Source: Lota lota
Taxonomy: Eukaryota > Chordata > Actinopteri > Gadiformes > Lotidae
Reading direction: 5' to 3'
Assembly (NCBI GenBank): GCA_026745465.1
Contig: JACYXH010000348.1
Span: forward strand, 62,001 to 126,000
Length of the DNA stretch: 64,000 nucleotides
The notes beneath the pieces were generated by a model. The model ran no database searches and was not told the DNA's origin. It worked only from the letters and a program-made list of their open reading frames with translations. Shown piece by piece: positions 45,645-57,421 of the stretch. Positions within the stretch are counted from its first letter, which is position 1. The number at the start of each line of letters is the position of its first letter. Made by a program: the position numbers and the translations under genes.

Positions 45645-46400
45645 GTGTGTGTGTGTGTGTGTAGAAAGTGCATTTGGGATATCCCCCAGAGAGAGGCTCA
45701 GAGAAGACCAAGGAAAACCTGCACACCATAGACAAGTCTCAGACTCACACGATTGACCAGATGATGGAGCACCAGATGATGGAGCACCAGATGATGGAGC
45801 ACCAGATGATGGAGCACCAGAGGGAGGACTCCTGGGTTTTTACACGCTTGCATTCATAACTCCTCATGAATGATACCTAAAAGTTGCCCTAGAGCATGGC
45901 GATACAGATGCACTCATGATATAGTGAAGCACTTTTATCACTTCATTTCTTTGTAAGGGACTATTAACTCTAGCCTGTTCTGCTGTTCCCATTAATGGAT
46001 ATAACATAGAAGCTCATCTGATGTCCTTCAATATTATTAGCATCACACGTGTTGATTTGTATGCTTGATGAGCCTCAACTGTTGGAATTAATAAAGGAAT
46101 AGCTAGGACCTATTTGGTAAAAATATATATAGGCCTATTGTTTATTAATTAACATTTGTATGATTTTATAACATTTATTTCTGTAAGTGTGTGAACAAGA
46201 AAAGTATGTGTACATGTTATAGGTAACAACAATAAAAACAATTCAGCCTACTGAAAATATTTTTATAAATGAATAACACACAATACAGTAACTGAAAATG
46301 AATAGTTCAACTGTGGTTGTGAATATGTTATTATCGTTACACTAATGAAAAAGTAGCATCTATCTGAATATGGAACATTAGAATAGCTGTATTAGTTGAT
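44880..46400. other. Gene-free region with (GT)n and a 15-bp array
   Basis: A (GT)n tract lies at 45587-45662. Five copies of atgatggagcaccag lie at 45760-45822. A direct repeat of cctgcactcgag lies at 45466 and 45507. The rest (45880-46400) is AT-rich with no supported exon. Confidence 0.6.
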
Positions 46401-46429
46401 CTAATCCACCCTAACTAGGCCTGTAACGA

Positions 46430-46621
46430 CCACCTCTGGTTTAGCTACTGCGCCTTAGCTCACCCACTAGCGCGTGCTGAGCGTCTAGCTGCTCACGCAC
46501 ATCAGGGCGGTCCTCGAGCACCCGTTATCTGGCTGGCAAATGACGCAGCGAGTGACGCGACGCATGCTAGCTTAGGGCTTTCTTTCCCCGCGCTGTCTCG
46601 AGGCGAACGGATTGGCAGAAC
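46430..46621 (+). promoter_or_regulatory. Likely rnf212 upstream region
   Basis: A CpG-containing stretch just ahead of the rnf212 ATG, with two TGACGC elements (tgacgcag at ~46541 and tgacgcga at ~46553) that resemble CRE half-sites. No TATA box seen. The transcription start is unknown. Confidence 0.35.
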
Positions 46622-49600
46622 ATGCAGTGCTGGGTGTGCTGCAGCTCGTGCTTAACGGCCCCCAGCGCTGAGCGCCTGCTGGCCCTCACCACCTGTGGCC
46701 ATGTGATCTGCAACTCATGCTGTCTGGCAGGTAAACATGCACCAGCCATTCTGAACCACGGACTAGTTTCCAATAAGGCCAAAGGATTAGGCTAGCGTTA
46801 GGCCTTTCATATATGTAGTCCTAACATTTGATTTCTGTATTTAACTAAAAAACATTTCCCTCTAGGGAAGCCAGGGGAGTGCTTTGTATGTGAAACTAAA
46901 AGTCAACTATATCCTCTCTTTAAGAAAGTAAGCACCATTACCGTGACTTGTTTGGTGTATTTCCTTAACGTATTTAACGTAAAGTAAAGATTTTTGTCTG
47001 TGCATTTAACACACACATAACTTCACTGAAAGCATCCTTCCAACTGAAGTAATTCATTAAGCATGTTGAAGGCTGGCTTTGTTTGAACAGGGCAGCAGTT
47101 TGATGAAGGATCTGTTGTTTAACATCGACGTCGTGGCGAACAACTACTTCAATGGCTATAGGGAGGTTAGACTGGGTGACCTTTAATGACCTTTAATGAC
47201 TCACAGGATTGATCAGAGCTTCCACATGTTGGTAGGATAAACATGAGGATTTGATCCAATTGGGATGTTTATGTTATTAACTAGCTGGTACACAATTCAA
47301 AGGGATGGTTGTCATGTTTACAGTCTGTGAAGAACATAACATATTGCAGGAACGTTTTTAAACCATAAAGATGATCAAATGGCAAAATGAACACGTTGGG
47401 TAAACAGCTATGATTCTGATCACTTTCCCACGTTCATTTGGCAGAAGGTCCGCTACATCAAAGATTTCTCAACGTTCTCTCTCTGAATATCTGATTGATT
47501 AGTTTCCCACGATCTACTAAAGCGTTGTTTTTGTCCCAGCGTTGATGCCGTAGTAGCGAGCGGCTAATCCCATGTTCATCCCTGTCCCCAGGTGCTGCAG
47601 TTCCATGTCAGACACCAGGATGTCCTGCTGGCTTACTACCAGCAGAGGGTGAGCAAGCCTCTCCTTGGTTTTATGTATGGTGTGTGTTGAGATATTATTT
47701 TATAAGTGTGAAATAAGATGATAAAATAAATAAGATGTTCAAAAGAACAAAGCTAAACTCTTTATTGTTGAAACTCATGGACCTTCAACTCTCTGCAATG
47801 AAATCTCCTCCTCCCCCTTCTCTTCTCTTCCTCTTCTTCCTCCTCTCCCTCCTCCCCCTTCTCTCTTCTTCCTCTTCCTCCTCTTCCTGCTCTCCCTCCT
47901 CCCCCTTCACTCCTCCTCCTCTTCCTGCTCTCCCTCCTCCCCCTTCTCTCCTCCTCTTCTTCCTGCTCTCCCTCCTCCCCCTTCCCTCCTCCTCCTCCTC
48001 TTCCTGCTCTCCCTCCTCCTCCTCTCCTCCTCCTCCTCCTCCACCTCAGAATGAGAAACTGAACGAAGCCCTGGTGATGAGCGAACAGCAGATTGAACAG
48101 ATGTCCCAGTAAGCTAGCCCACTCTACCTCACACAGTGTTTAACTGCTAGTTAAAGCCTGTCAAAAACACACTGCCTTGTTGCCTGTTCTCTCTGCGTTT
48201 ACAGACAACTCAAAGAGCAAAGCGACTACATCTCAAAGCTGTCTCTTCAACACCAGGGGTAACTCATAGAAATGTGGCAATTTAATTAAATACTATTTAC
48301 CAATATATGGACATCATTTTTCAACATATTTTCCTCCCAGTATTTGTTTTTCAATGATGATGGTAGCGGCAAAATTTACTTTGTGTTTAAGTTTATTCAT
48401 AGGTATAAAAAGAACTCCACCTTCCTACCACTAGGTGGCACCGCTGTCAGATCTGCTCCTAAGGGGCCTCCAATATATTAGATTGGAGAGTGCAGGGGTT
48501 GAAGAAGACAATGCAATTATTCGATTTCAATGGATTAGCGGCATGCGGTAATCAATGGAGGAAACAACTTCCTCAGTCGTATAAACCACAAGTATGCCTT
48601 GCTGTGGGACGGCCCTGTCCCTGCTGCCCGCTGTATCCAGTGAGGGCAGGGGTGCACGGCGTCTCCTGACTCGTTTGCTCCGGTGCCTGTGGTTTCTGGT
48701 CCAGTTCCCCAGCTTCCTCTGTGCCCCAGATGGGTCTCTGCGGCCACACGCCCGGCACGTCCAATGACCCCCTCCTGACTCGCTCCGGTGCCTGTGGTTC
48801 CTGGTCCAGTTCCCCAGCTTCCTCTGTGCCCCAGATGGGTCTCTGCGGCCACACGCCCTGCACGTCCAATGACCCCCTCCTGACTCCACCAGGTAGGTCT
48901 GGATCAACTCATCGATGCAGTGCTAGGCACACATACAGCAATGTGGTGCAGAATATGTGTAACCCTATATATACATGTAACCCTAAATCTAGGTAGATAT
49001 AGAGGGATAGATAGATAGAGGAAAACAGAGATGTTTTTTGACGGCTTTCATATGAGTGGTGTTGTGTTGTCCTTGATCAGTTAGCCAGATCTCTCCGGCC
49101 TCCGGATGTTCTTCAACTGCAACTCTGTGAGTATAGCGCCCCCGCCTGGACATGTATAGTACAACAAGCATTTTACAATATTCGATTTGTCAAAGGTCAA
49201 ATACGCTAAAGCCAGGATACAGATTGTTTGCACTGCGAAATAACTCCTCCACTCACCTCTCCCCCCTTTCAACCTCTCTCACTATAACCCTAGCTCTCTT
49301 TTTTCTTTCTCTTGAATCTCTGTCACAGCGCTGTGATAAGGGACACAGGAAGCTATTTCATGTTTCTATAGTGATACCCTGGACCACAATTCCATGCATT
49401 GTCATGGCCATGCATTTTTCAACTGACATTGAACTGTTAAAAGTACATTATGAAGCTTCGCTTTAAACTGCTGTTTGATTCTCGACGTGCTCCACTCACT
49501 GTGAAATGGAACTTTATCTATATCGATTAACCACTATTAACTAAATGCAATCGAACAAAGGAGATATTTCGGCTGTTGGTTGTAACTTTAGATCATAGAT

Positions 49601-49672
49601 CAAATACGTGCTCTCCTAGCTTATGTTAGTTTTAGTTGTCGCATTGCTTTACCCTGCCCTGAAGCTAGCTAT

Positions 49673-49714
<42 letters not shown>

Positions 49715-52000
49715 TCACTCACTCACTCACTCACTCACACACACACACACACACACTCACACACACACACTCACACACACACACACACACACAGACACAC
49801 ACACACACACACACCTGAATAAGCACACTTTTCTTGCTGGGCCGGTTGAGAATATGTTTTTTTAATTTTGCATGTGACGTTGACACAGGGGTGATCGACT
49901 AACCGGATTTCTGAAACAAATGTTCTCGTTTCTACTCAACATGACATTAGTACATCATTCTGAGGCCAGCCACCATAGAAATCCTGTGGTGGATATGAGT
50001 ATGAATATCATGCCTCAGGGGCCATAATCTGTCTTCACGGTTCATCTGATTACTCGATGTAGATACAGTGTATTATACATCGTTGTATTGTACTGACACA
50101 AGACAGAGAACCTTCACAACGCAATTGAACTGAATTGTGTCCAAGATAGATGGCTAGCGTGATGGGGAACTGAAAGCAGAATACCGCATTCAGTTACCCA
50201 CCAAGCTAGCGTTTACAACCAGATGGCCGCTAGTGAATAAGGCCCGTTAACCAAGCAAGGCTGATGAGTGGGATTTGTGTCTGTCAGGGTGGACCACATG
50301 GAATCGGATGGAAGACATCTGTTCAAAAAGGTAAGAATTGATTTGTGTCGTTTCAACACTTCAACGGTAAATGAGACTTCGTTAGAAAAACGAACCCTTT
50401 TGTGCCCTTTATTAAACGACAACAGTTGTGTGTACATTTAGTTTTTACAATTCAAGACAAAAATAAAACAAAATGTTCTTTACTTCTGCTGGGACATTTA
50501 GGATCCAAATGTTTGATGTTTAAAGTTCATCCGATCATGTTGTGTAAATGAGCATTTGAAGGTTTGCATTGCTTGTTTACTATGGATGCTGTTCCTCTGT
50601 CTCCCAGCCTGACACCAGCCTGTCACAGATCAGCCCTCCACAAGACGGCCGCATGGGTGTGTACTTTCATTCACACTTTCACCGTCACTGCACAACACAT
50701 CGCCACACTTTCCTGCCCCCTTTTTCTTGCCGTTCTTCTGCGAGTGCTTTGCATTCTGGGATATTTGCGCTATTTACGCACATATTATTTAGCTGTATGC
50801 TCTCTTCTGAAGTCATCCTCTATAGGGAATCCTAATTGCTAGTAGATACATGGTTAGCGATGCACAGTGTTTATACAGTTGGTTGTATAGAGTCTAGGGA
50901 ACCAAGTTGGTGCCGGCTAGGGTTTAAATTGATCCCCATGACCCCGTCACAGCCCGCTGACTTTGAGGTCACCGTGTAAATGAATCCAGATGTTTTCCCC
51001 ATAACTCTCCATCTGGTCCTTTCTGAGGCACGTGATTGATTTGTTAAGTGCACGTTATCGGGGGCATTAGTGCACGTGTTGCAGGTAAACATTCAGGCAT
51101 CAGAAATAGTTAGCAGCTGACCGAGCAGGAGAGGTTAAGTGCTGACACACATGACAGTTGGGGGCCAAGAAGGCGTGAACCTGTGTCCGTGTGTTGGCTT
51201 GTGTGGTCTTCTTCTGTGGTATTGACTACGCTATTCTTCTTCTACATAATGGGGCCAAGAAGGCGTGAACCTGTGTCCGTGTGTTGGCTTGTGTGTCGTT
51301 CATCTCCTAGATCATCTTGAAATTAATAATATTCACGACTGCTCGTAAATAGCTTCAGTTTGTCAGCCGCCTAGCCAGCACTTCTGCAATAAAAACAGTG
51401 AAACAAATACTTCAAGTCTTTTTAAAACATCTTCAACATCCCTCTCCTGTGACTGTCCGCATCATAATCCAAAAGACACACACGTCCGCTATAAAGGTTC
51501 ATCGTGTTTATCTGCTCTCATTGGTCAGGTACAATCCCTCACCCATCAACCAATCAGAACACACTGGCCAGCAGCTCAACACCTCCTGCCAGGCTCAGGT
51601 AACAGCTCTTTCTAAACAGATGTCTGTCTAATAAAATAATCTAAATGATGAGTGGAAAGCCAATAGCTATGCTTATTACTTTAAAGTAATTACATGTCTG
51701 TAACTTCTAATGTTCGGTCAAATTGTTTTCTAGTGCTGTATTTTGAAAGGGTCTCGACATTCGCCGCTCTCTCTTCTTCTGTGGTATTGACTATGCTATT
51801 GTTCTTCTGTGGTATTGGCTATGCTATTCTTTTTCTGTGGTATTGACTATGCTATTCTTCTTCTGTGGTATTGACTATGCTATTCTTCTTCTGTGGTGTT
51901 CATCCCCCTGTTCTACTTTGTCATCTCCAGGCAGCCACGGCGACACCAGAGACGTCTACATATGGGCAGAGCTCGCCGTGGGCGTCGCCCATTCTCCTAA
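46622..52000 (+). CDS. rnf212: RNF212, meiotic RING-finger SUMO E3 ligase
   Basis: Twelve exons: 46622-46730, 46866-46927, 47091-47165, 47592-47648, 48050-48108, 48205-48258, 48705-48892, 49081-49126, 50288-50330, 50608-50656, 51529-51598 and 51931-52000. All junctions are GT-AG and agree in phase, giving 293 residues. The N-terminal RING has CWVCCSSC, then CGHVICNSCC and CFVC. Exons 4-6 form a coiled coil (VLQFHVRHQDVLLAYYQQR, EQQIEQMSQ). Exon 10 carries ISPPQDGRMG, also seen in mammalian RNF212, whose length (~297) is close. In other vertebrates RNF212 acts on the synaptonemal complex in meiotic prophase, promoting SUMOylation and selecting crossover sites. The C-terminus is Arg-rich. Exon 7 contains an internal 105-bp duplication. 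Confidence 0.9.
47806..48045 (+). repeat. 240-bp polypyrimidine (CTCCTC)n tract before rnf212 exon 5
   Basis: Almost pure C/T built from cttcctcctcttcctgctct-type units, ending about 5 bp before the exon 5 acceptor cctcag. It serves as an oversized polypyrimidine tract. Its complement is polypurine and could form triplex DNA. Confidence 0.92.
48674..48888 (+). repeat. 105-bp tandem duplication across rnf212 exon 7 and its acceptor
   Basis: Two copies of ctccggtgcctgtggtt...ctcctgact. Each contains the acceptor tctggtccag or cctggtccag and 35 codons including PQMGLCGHTP and TSNDPLLT. The period is a multiple of three, so either acceptor (exon start at 48705 or 48810) keeps the frame. Confidence 0.9.
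48960..49830. repeat. rnf212 intron 8 region with (CA)n/(CTCA)n array
   Basis: 49675-49815 is (CA)n interrupted by (CTCA)n. Exon 8 of rnf212 (49081-49126) lies earlier in this interval. Nothing else is seen. Confidence 0.9.
51160..51900. repeat. Short duplications in rnf212 intron 11 area
   Basis: ggggccaagaaggcgtgaac is present at 51161 and 51250 with its neighbours. ttctgtggtattgactatgc recurs about five times between 51776 and 51885. Confidence 0.85.
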
Positions 52001-52029
52001 TTCAGCTCTACATCCTCCCTGAACTGGCT

Positions 52030-52250
52030 GCCACATTAGCCCTGCCCACACACTCACATGCACTCACACACTCACATGCACACTCACACTCACATGCACT
52101 CACACTCACATGCACGCACACACACACAAACACACACACATGCACACACACACACACAGCACACAAACACACACTCACATGCACACACACACACACGCAC
52201 ACACTCACATGCACACACACACCACACACATACACACACACTGACAACAG
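52030..52250. repeat. (CA)n-based array after rnf212
   Basis: cactcacatgcacacacac-type repeats begin 30 bp past the rnf212 stop and probably lie in its 3' untranslated region. A polyadenylation signal aataaa lies at ~52276. Confidence 0.9.
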
Positions 52251-52602
52251 TTAGGAACTGTTAGGGAATGTATAAATAAAGATTTTAAAGCGTTTTTGTT
52301 CTGTACACATGGCAATGTCTCTCTTTTATTGTGGAGGGCGATTATTACACGTAATGTTTCTCTGCGGAAACATTTGAGTAAGCTGGTTTTGGAGAGTCCA
52401 CAGAAACACAAAGCTAAATGTAAAGGCCCCGATATACCTCAAACAAAATAGTCCCTGTGATCTTTTGGCAATTTGTTTAATAAGGGCTTACTGTGTGTGG
52501 TTCTGCATGTGCGCTGTAAAGGTGTGTGCATTTAATAAGATTGGTTTGAATTAAATAAACTAGTTCTTCTAGGTACTAGAAGTGATGTGTAAGTGTAGTC
52601 CA

Positions 52603-52671
52603 TGTGTGTGTGTGTGTAGGTGTACCACAGGGCCAGTGTGTGTGTGTGTGTGTGTAGGTGTACCACAGGGC

Positions 52672-52713
<42 letters not shown>

Positions 52714-52948
52714 GTGTGTCACAGGGCCAGTGTGTGTGTGTGTAGGTGTAGCACAGGGCCTGTGTGTGTGTGTTGTGTGTGTAGGTGTACCACAGGGCCA
52801 GTGTGTGTGTGTGTGTAGGTGTACCACAGGGCCAGTCTGTGTGTGTGTGTGTGTGTAGGTGTGTCACACAGGGCCAGTGTGTGTGTGTGTAGGTGTATCA
52901 CAAGGCCTGTGTGTGTGTGTGTGTGTGTGTGTAGGTGTACCACGGGGC

Positions 52949-52984
<36 letters not shown>

Positions 52985-53034
52985 GTGTACCACGGGGCCA
53001 GTGTGTGTGTGTGTGTGCAGGTGTACCAGGGGGC

Positions 53035-53072
<38 letters not shown>
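52603..53072. repeat. (GT)n minisatellite with GTAGGTGTACCACAGGGCCA spacer
   Basis: About ten units consisting of a variable (GT)n run followed by taggtgtaccacagggccag. The spacer is conserved while the (GT) run changes from 5 to 18 repeats. Confidence 0.93.
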
Positions 53073-53077
<5 letters not shown>

Positions 53078-53555
53078 GTCAGGCAGAGTTTCATACTTGA
53101 ACGAGCACCCTATTAAAACAGTTCCCTACGCCATACTCATAATGTCTGTTCATCAAGCCGATGGAAGGCAGTATTGCACCGACCTAAATATTAAATATAT
53201 GGCAATCAGGAAAACGAATCAGATTAGGATCAAATTAAAAAATGATCTAATTGTAATGGAATTTTATCCTGATTCAACACTGACGTAGATCAATAAACGG
53301 GTCAACAGTCCCCTAGAAGAATGAAGAGTAGTGTGACGCTGGCGGGGTCCAGAGGGGACCCAGTGCTGAAGCCACACTGACACAGAACTCAATGCAGAGT
53401 AGTAGACCATTACTGTGCAATCTAGTACCGTGTGGGCTCCTGCTTCATTCCACACCGCGGCCCCTGGTCCCTGTGGACCAGGAGACCAGGACTCAGGACC
53501 AGGAGACCAGGACCAGGGACTCAGCAGCAGCCAACAGAGCAGAGACTGACGGCGG

Positions 53556-53817
53556 GACCAGGTCCACATCAGCTTTGACGACCTGGGCCGGGGAAACCGG
53601 ACCGTCCACCCCAAGGCGGTGACTTTCGGCTATTGCCACGGTAACTGCTCGGCCCCCGACCGCGGCGGCGCCGCCCTGCTGGGGATCCGACAGCACTGCG
53701 CCCCGGTCCCAGAGTCCGTGAGATCGTTGAGGATCACGTACCACCTCGGATGGAGGGTGCTCGTTCAAGTATGAGACTCGGCCCAACACAACACATGCAG
53801 AGTGCAGCTGCGTCTAA
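53556..53817 (+). pseudogene. TGF-beta-superfamily ligand, last exon, one frameshift
   Basis: From 53556 the frame reads VHISFDDLGRGNRTVHPKAV then FGYCHGNCSAPD, matching the mature-domain pattern FxDLGW...P...YCxGxC of TGF-beta ligands. Then HCAPVPESVRSLRIT follows. At about 53739 the frame slips by one base. In the next frame SDGGCSFKYE leads to AECSCV and TAA at 53815-53817, the family's characteristic Cys-x-Cys-x end. The first Cys of the mature domain would lie in an upstream exon, not found. The Trp of DLGW is Arg and the usual Cys-Cys is His-Cys. Sequence flavour suggests a fish gonadal ligand of the gsdf type, but I am not sure. A polyadenylation signal lies near 54034. The shift may be real decay or a sequence error. 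Confidence 0.65.
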
Positions 53818-53819
53818 AC

Positions 53820-54890
53820 AGTAGACTATACCATGAAATATACATTCAAGACCGTAGTAGACCATTGTCGGGCAATCAAGTACCGTGTCGGCTCCTGCTT
53901 CATTCCCTCACCTGCTTTATAGCTCCATTACTCCACCCATGAAGACCCCGCAAATACTGTTCTTGTCGCTTTGCCTTCCCACATTTCTGCCATGATGCTA
54001 TGCTAGCATACGCTTGTATGGTTTATGTACGCATAAATAAACTCCACTGAGACGTGGACATTTAGTGTTAGCACCACTGGTGGGCAGTGAAGGCTGAAGG
54101 TGGAACCACTTTCACAGCCCTGCTACGCCATCAATCCATGTTTAAAATAATGTATGTTTGACAACTGGACTTTTTGGCCTTCATGTCCCTCTACCTGTGG
54201 ACACCTTGCCGAAATGTATTTGTCTGTCACTTGGTGGATGTGTCAACCCTGCCCTCTTCACAGCAACAAATTAACAATGAATAAATATTAGTCAATGCTA
54301 CCCATGACAGCCTGAGAATGTCTGTCAAAATCAGACATTTAGAAAACCTCAACTTTGGTGGTGCAAAATGTAGCAAGAAATGTTTGTTTGGGACAATTTC
54401 ACTTCATATGCATTTATTAACTGGCCATTAGAAAATTACAAAGCCAAACCATTTAAAATAATGATCAGAGAAGTATGTTACCTAATGTAAAAAGAACAAA
54501 ATAAAACGTAAAGCTCAACACTCAAAGGCCAACATTTGTAATAGTACGGTCTCGTCAAACCAAACACCATCCAGTCACTGTAGAAATTTTTCCCAGGTAA
54601 ACATCTTAATTTAAATTTCTGCGTAATACTTCATTACAAATTACAAATCTACGCACAAATATTGGGTTGAAATGTAATGTGGTGACATAACAACACAAGA
54701 CGACACCACACACACACACTCACCACCAACACATTTGAAAGTGAGGAAAACAATTATCTATAACTTTGCCTGGTGGGAGAGTAGAACCCCTTTCAAAAAA
54801 GTAAAAGTTAACGGACAAGGCAGGGGTCAGCCATGACTAAAGCCCATAGCTGTGCCAACGCAACACAAGAGTACCCTGCCTTCAACATGT
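53820..54890. other. Gene-free region
   Basis: The bases around 53836-53920 repeat those at 53400-53450 (agtagaccatt, caatctagtaccgtg against caatcaagtaccgtg), a ~470-bp direct repeat flanking the TGF-beta exon. The remainder is AT-rich, without exons. Confidence 0.55.
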
Positions 54891-55016
54891 AGTGTGCTCA
54901 CTGAACACTCTGGACACTTCCATGGTTTCTTTGGATTGGATTTGTTGTCTGGGATGGGCTTTTAACACTGAAATGCACATTTCTCTCTCCCTCTCTCACC
55001 CACACCTCTCCGTCTC

Positions 55017-57421
55017 TCACAGTCTGGTTTTCCAGGGTTGTTCGACCTTTTTTGCATGTCCTTGTGCGTTTGGGGCCGGTGGGACGCTCGCTCGGGCATG
55101 GACTCCTGGAAAAACACAGATCATCCATTAGTACTGCAGGTATTGTACATGAATGCACATGTAGGCCATGTGATTCATTTGAACCAATCAGCAACATTAT
55201 TGCAATAACCTGTGGTCGCCAGAGGGGGCGCCACTGCTTGTGTTTGATGCCCTTTAATGGAGAATTAAAAAGGTAGAACCTACTGGCCCCTTACAGGCCA
55301 CCATAGCTTCTTCAAGGTAATTGGAAGGGGAGAGGTGAGGGGGGTTCAGTTGGTTGCAGTTCATAACCTCACCACAAACGGCCACTGCACACTGCAGCTT
55401 TAAGTGTCCATCTCTCAAGATGTAAATATTTCCACGTGCTACCTTTCTGGCCGCGCTTCCCCTCGGCGAGATTGTGCCGGTTCTGCTCGGCCGCTGTTGG
55501 CTCCTGGCTCCCGCTGCTCCGAGACGGGCTGCGCTCCTCCAGCTGGCACACCAGCTCCAGCTTCTGCTGGACCCGCCTTATGCGGCGCCGCTGGTGGTCC
55601 AGCTCCGGGCCGCTGACCCCTCCCCCCCGGGACTCGTCTGCCCGGAGCCCGCCAGCGGCAGAAGCCCCGCCGCCTCCTCCTTGGGCCGGTCCCGCTCCAC
55701 GGCGGAGTGGTAGCCCGGGTCGCCGAGGCGGGCGGCGGCGGCGGCTTGGGAGGGACGGCAGGGTGGCGCGGCGGCGGAAGGTGTCGCGGACGCCGCCCAC
55801 GCCGAGGTGCACCATCTCCAGGACGGTGAGGAGCAGGCAGAGGAAGGACACCACGTACATCGCCAGCAGGAAGATGGTCTTCTCGGTGGGCCGCGACACA
55901 AAGCAGTCCACCGTGTGGGGGCACGGCGCCCGCTTGCACTTGTAGTCCGGCGCCACGCCGAAGCCGTACAGGACATACTGGCCGTAGAGGAACGCCACCT
56001 CCAAGGCGGCGCGGGACAGGAGCTGGCAGACGTAGACCTTCATCAGGCCGTCGCGCTGGATCTGACGCCGGCCGTCGTGCTTCTCCTGGCCTGCAGGGGG
56101 AGACACCAGGAGGACAAGAGACACCAGGAGGAGAGGCCAGGAGACACCAGGAGGAGAGACCAGGAGGACAAGCGACACCAGGAGGACAAGAGACACCAGG
56201 AGGACAAGAGACACCAGGAGGAGAGGCCAGGAGACACCAGGAGGAGAGACCAGGAGGACAAGAGACACCAGGAGACACCACAAGGACAAGAGACACCAGG
56301 AGGACAAGAGACACCAGGAGGAGAGGCCAGGAGACACCAGGAGGAGAGACCAGGAGGACAAGAGACACCAGGAGGAGAGACCAGGAGGACAAGCCAAGAG
56401 ACACCAGGAGGAGAGGCCAGGAGGACAAGCCAAGAGACACCAGGAAGACAAGAGGCACCAGGAGGAGAGACCAGGAGGACAAGCCAAGAGACACCAGGAG
56501 GAGAGACCAGGAGGACATGCCAAGAGACACCAGGAGGAGAGACCAAGAGGACAAGCCAAGAGAAACCAGGAGGAGAGGCCAAGAAACACCAGGAGGAGAG
56601 ACCAGGAGGACATGCCAAGAGACACCAGGAGGAGAGACCAGGAGGACATGCCAAGAGACACCAGGAGGAGAGACCAGGAGGACATGCCAAGAGACACCAA
56701 TGTAACTACTGAATAAGTCCTGATGAAGTCATGTGCAGAGCCAGGCACTAACACTACTACCACTACTAGGGTAGGGGGTTCCATTCCCACTGGGGTCACC
56801 CATGCTTACAAATGAATAATACAGCATGCACATTATACACTGGTCCCAAAGTGAAAGCATCAATCGTTTTTAGCTCAGCATGCTAAAGCTCTGCATCACT
56901 CCAGCGTACCCTTGTCCTTATCCGGCTCCATCTCCTCCTCCATCAAGGGGTCCTCCTCGCTGTCTCCCATCGCCTCCTCATCGCCGCGGGTCGGCCGGTA
57001 CCGGGCGTCGCCCATGCGGGCAACCTTGTGCGTGGCGAAGCCCAGGTACATGATGGTGGGCGTGGTAATCATGAGCACCTGGGGGGGGGGGGGGGGGGGG
57101 GTTTGTCAGGTAAACCAGCTCGGTGAAACGTCCACCCCCTGTGGGGAAACGTTCCGCCGGTCGGCGAGGGGAGGGGCTCACCTGGAAGACCCAGAAGCGG
57201 GCGTGCGAGAGCGGCGCGAAGGCGTTGTAGCACACGTTCTCACAGCCGGGCTGTTTCGTGTTGCACACGAAGCTGCTCTGCTCGTCGCCGTAGATGGTCT
57301 CGCCGCCCACCGCCGTCAGCACGATGCGGAAGACGACCAGCACCGTCAGCCACGCCTTGCCCAAGAAGGTGGAGTGGTTGGAGATCTCGTCCAGCAGTTG
57401 CGTGATGAAGCTCCAGCTCAT
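55017..57421 (-). CDS. gjc4: Gamma-type connexin (gap-junction protein), gjc4-like
   Basis: Exons at 57421-57182, 57078-56910, 56090-55443 and tentatively 55105-55017 join in phase. They give an N-terminus [19 protein letters not shown], first membrane helix [18 protein letters not shown], extracellular loop 1 with [12 protein letters not shown], helix 2 from [11 protein letters not shown], a cytoplasmic acidic loop, helix 3 [20 protein letters not shown], loop 2 with [12 protein letters not shown] and helix 4 [17 protein letters not shown]. Six connexins form a hemichannel and paired hemichannels link neighbouring cells. The pattern fits Cx43.4/Cx45-type (gamma) connexins, usually coded by one uninterrupted exon. 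Here two introns interrupt it. In the C-terminal tail, homology moves to another frame at ~55750-55620. Exon 4 and its stop are uncertain. Confidence 0.82.
56095..56697. repeat. Polypurine minisatellite in the connexin intron
   Basis: About 600 bp of caggaggacaagagacacc and aggagaggccaggagacacc units of 24-33 bp. The plus strand is nearly free of T. The array fills the intron between connexin exons 2 and 3, and leaves long open frames on both strands that are not genes. Confidence 0.93.
57081..57100. repeat. G20 run at a connexin acceptor
   Basis: A run of about 20 G on the plus strand gives a poly-C tract directly before the exon 2 acceptor on the minus strand. Confidence 0.95.

Noticed and set aside
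47735..48112. 125-codon Ser/Pro/Leu-rich frame into rnf212 exon 5
   Set aside because: It reads through the intronic pyrimidine tract; the acceptor and phase-matched exon 5 explain the coding part.
52008..52943. His-Thr and Cys-Val repeat frames
   Set aside because: They are translation of (CA)n and (GT)n tracts.
56043..56799. Long open frames on both strands at 56.0-56.8 kb
   Set aside because: They come from a short-unit polypurine minisatellite with a period that is a multiple of three; composition is purely repetitive.
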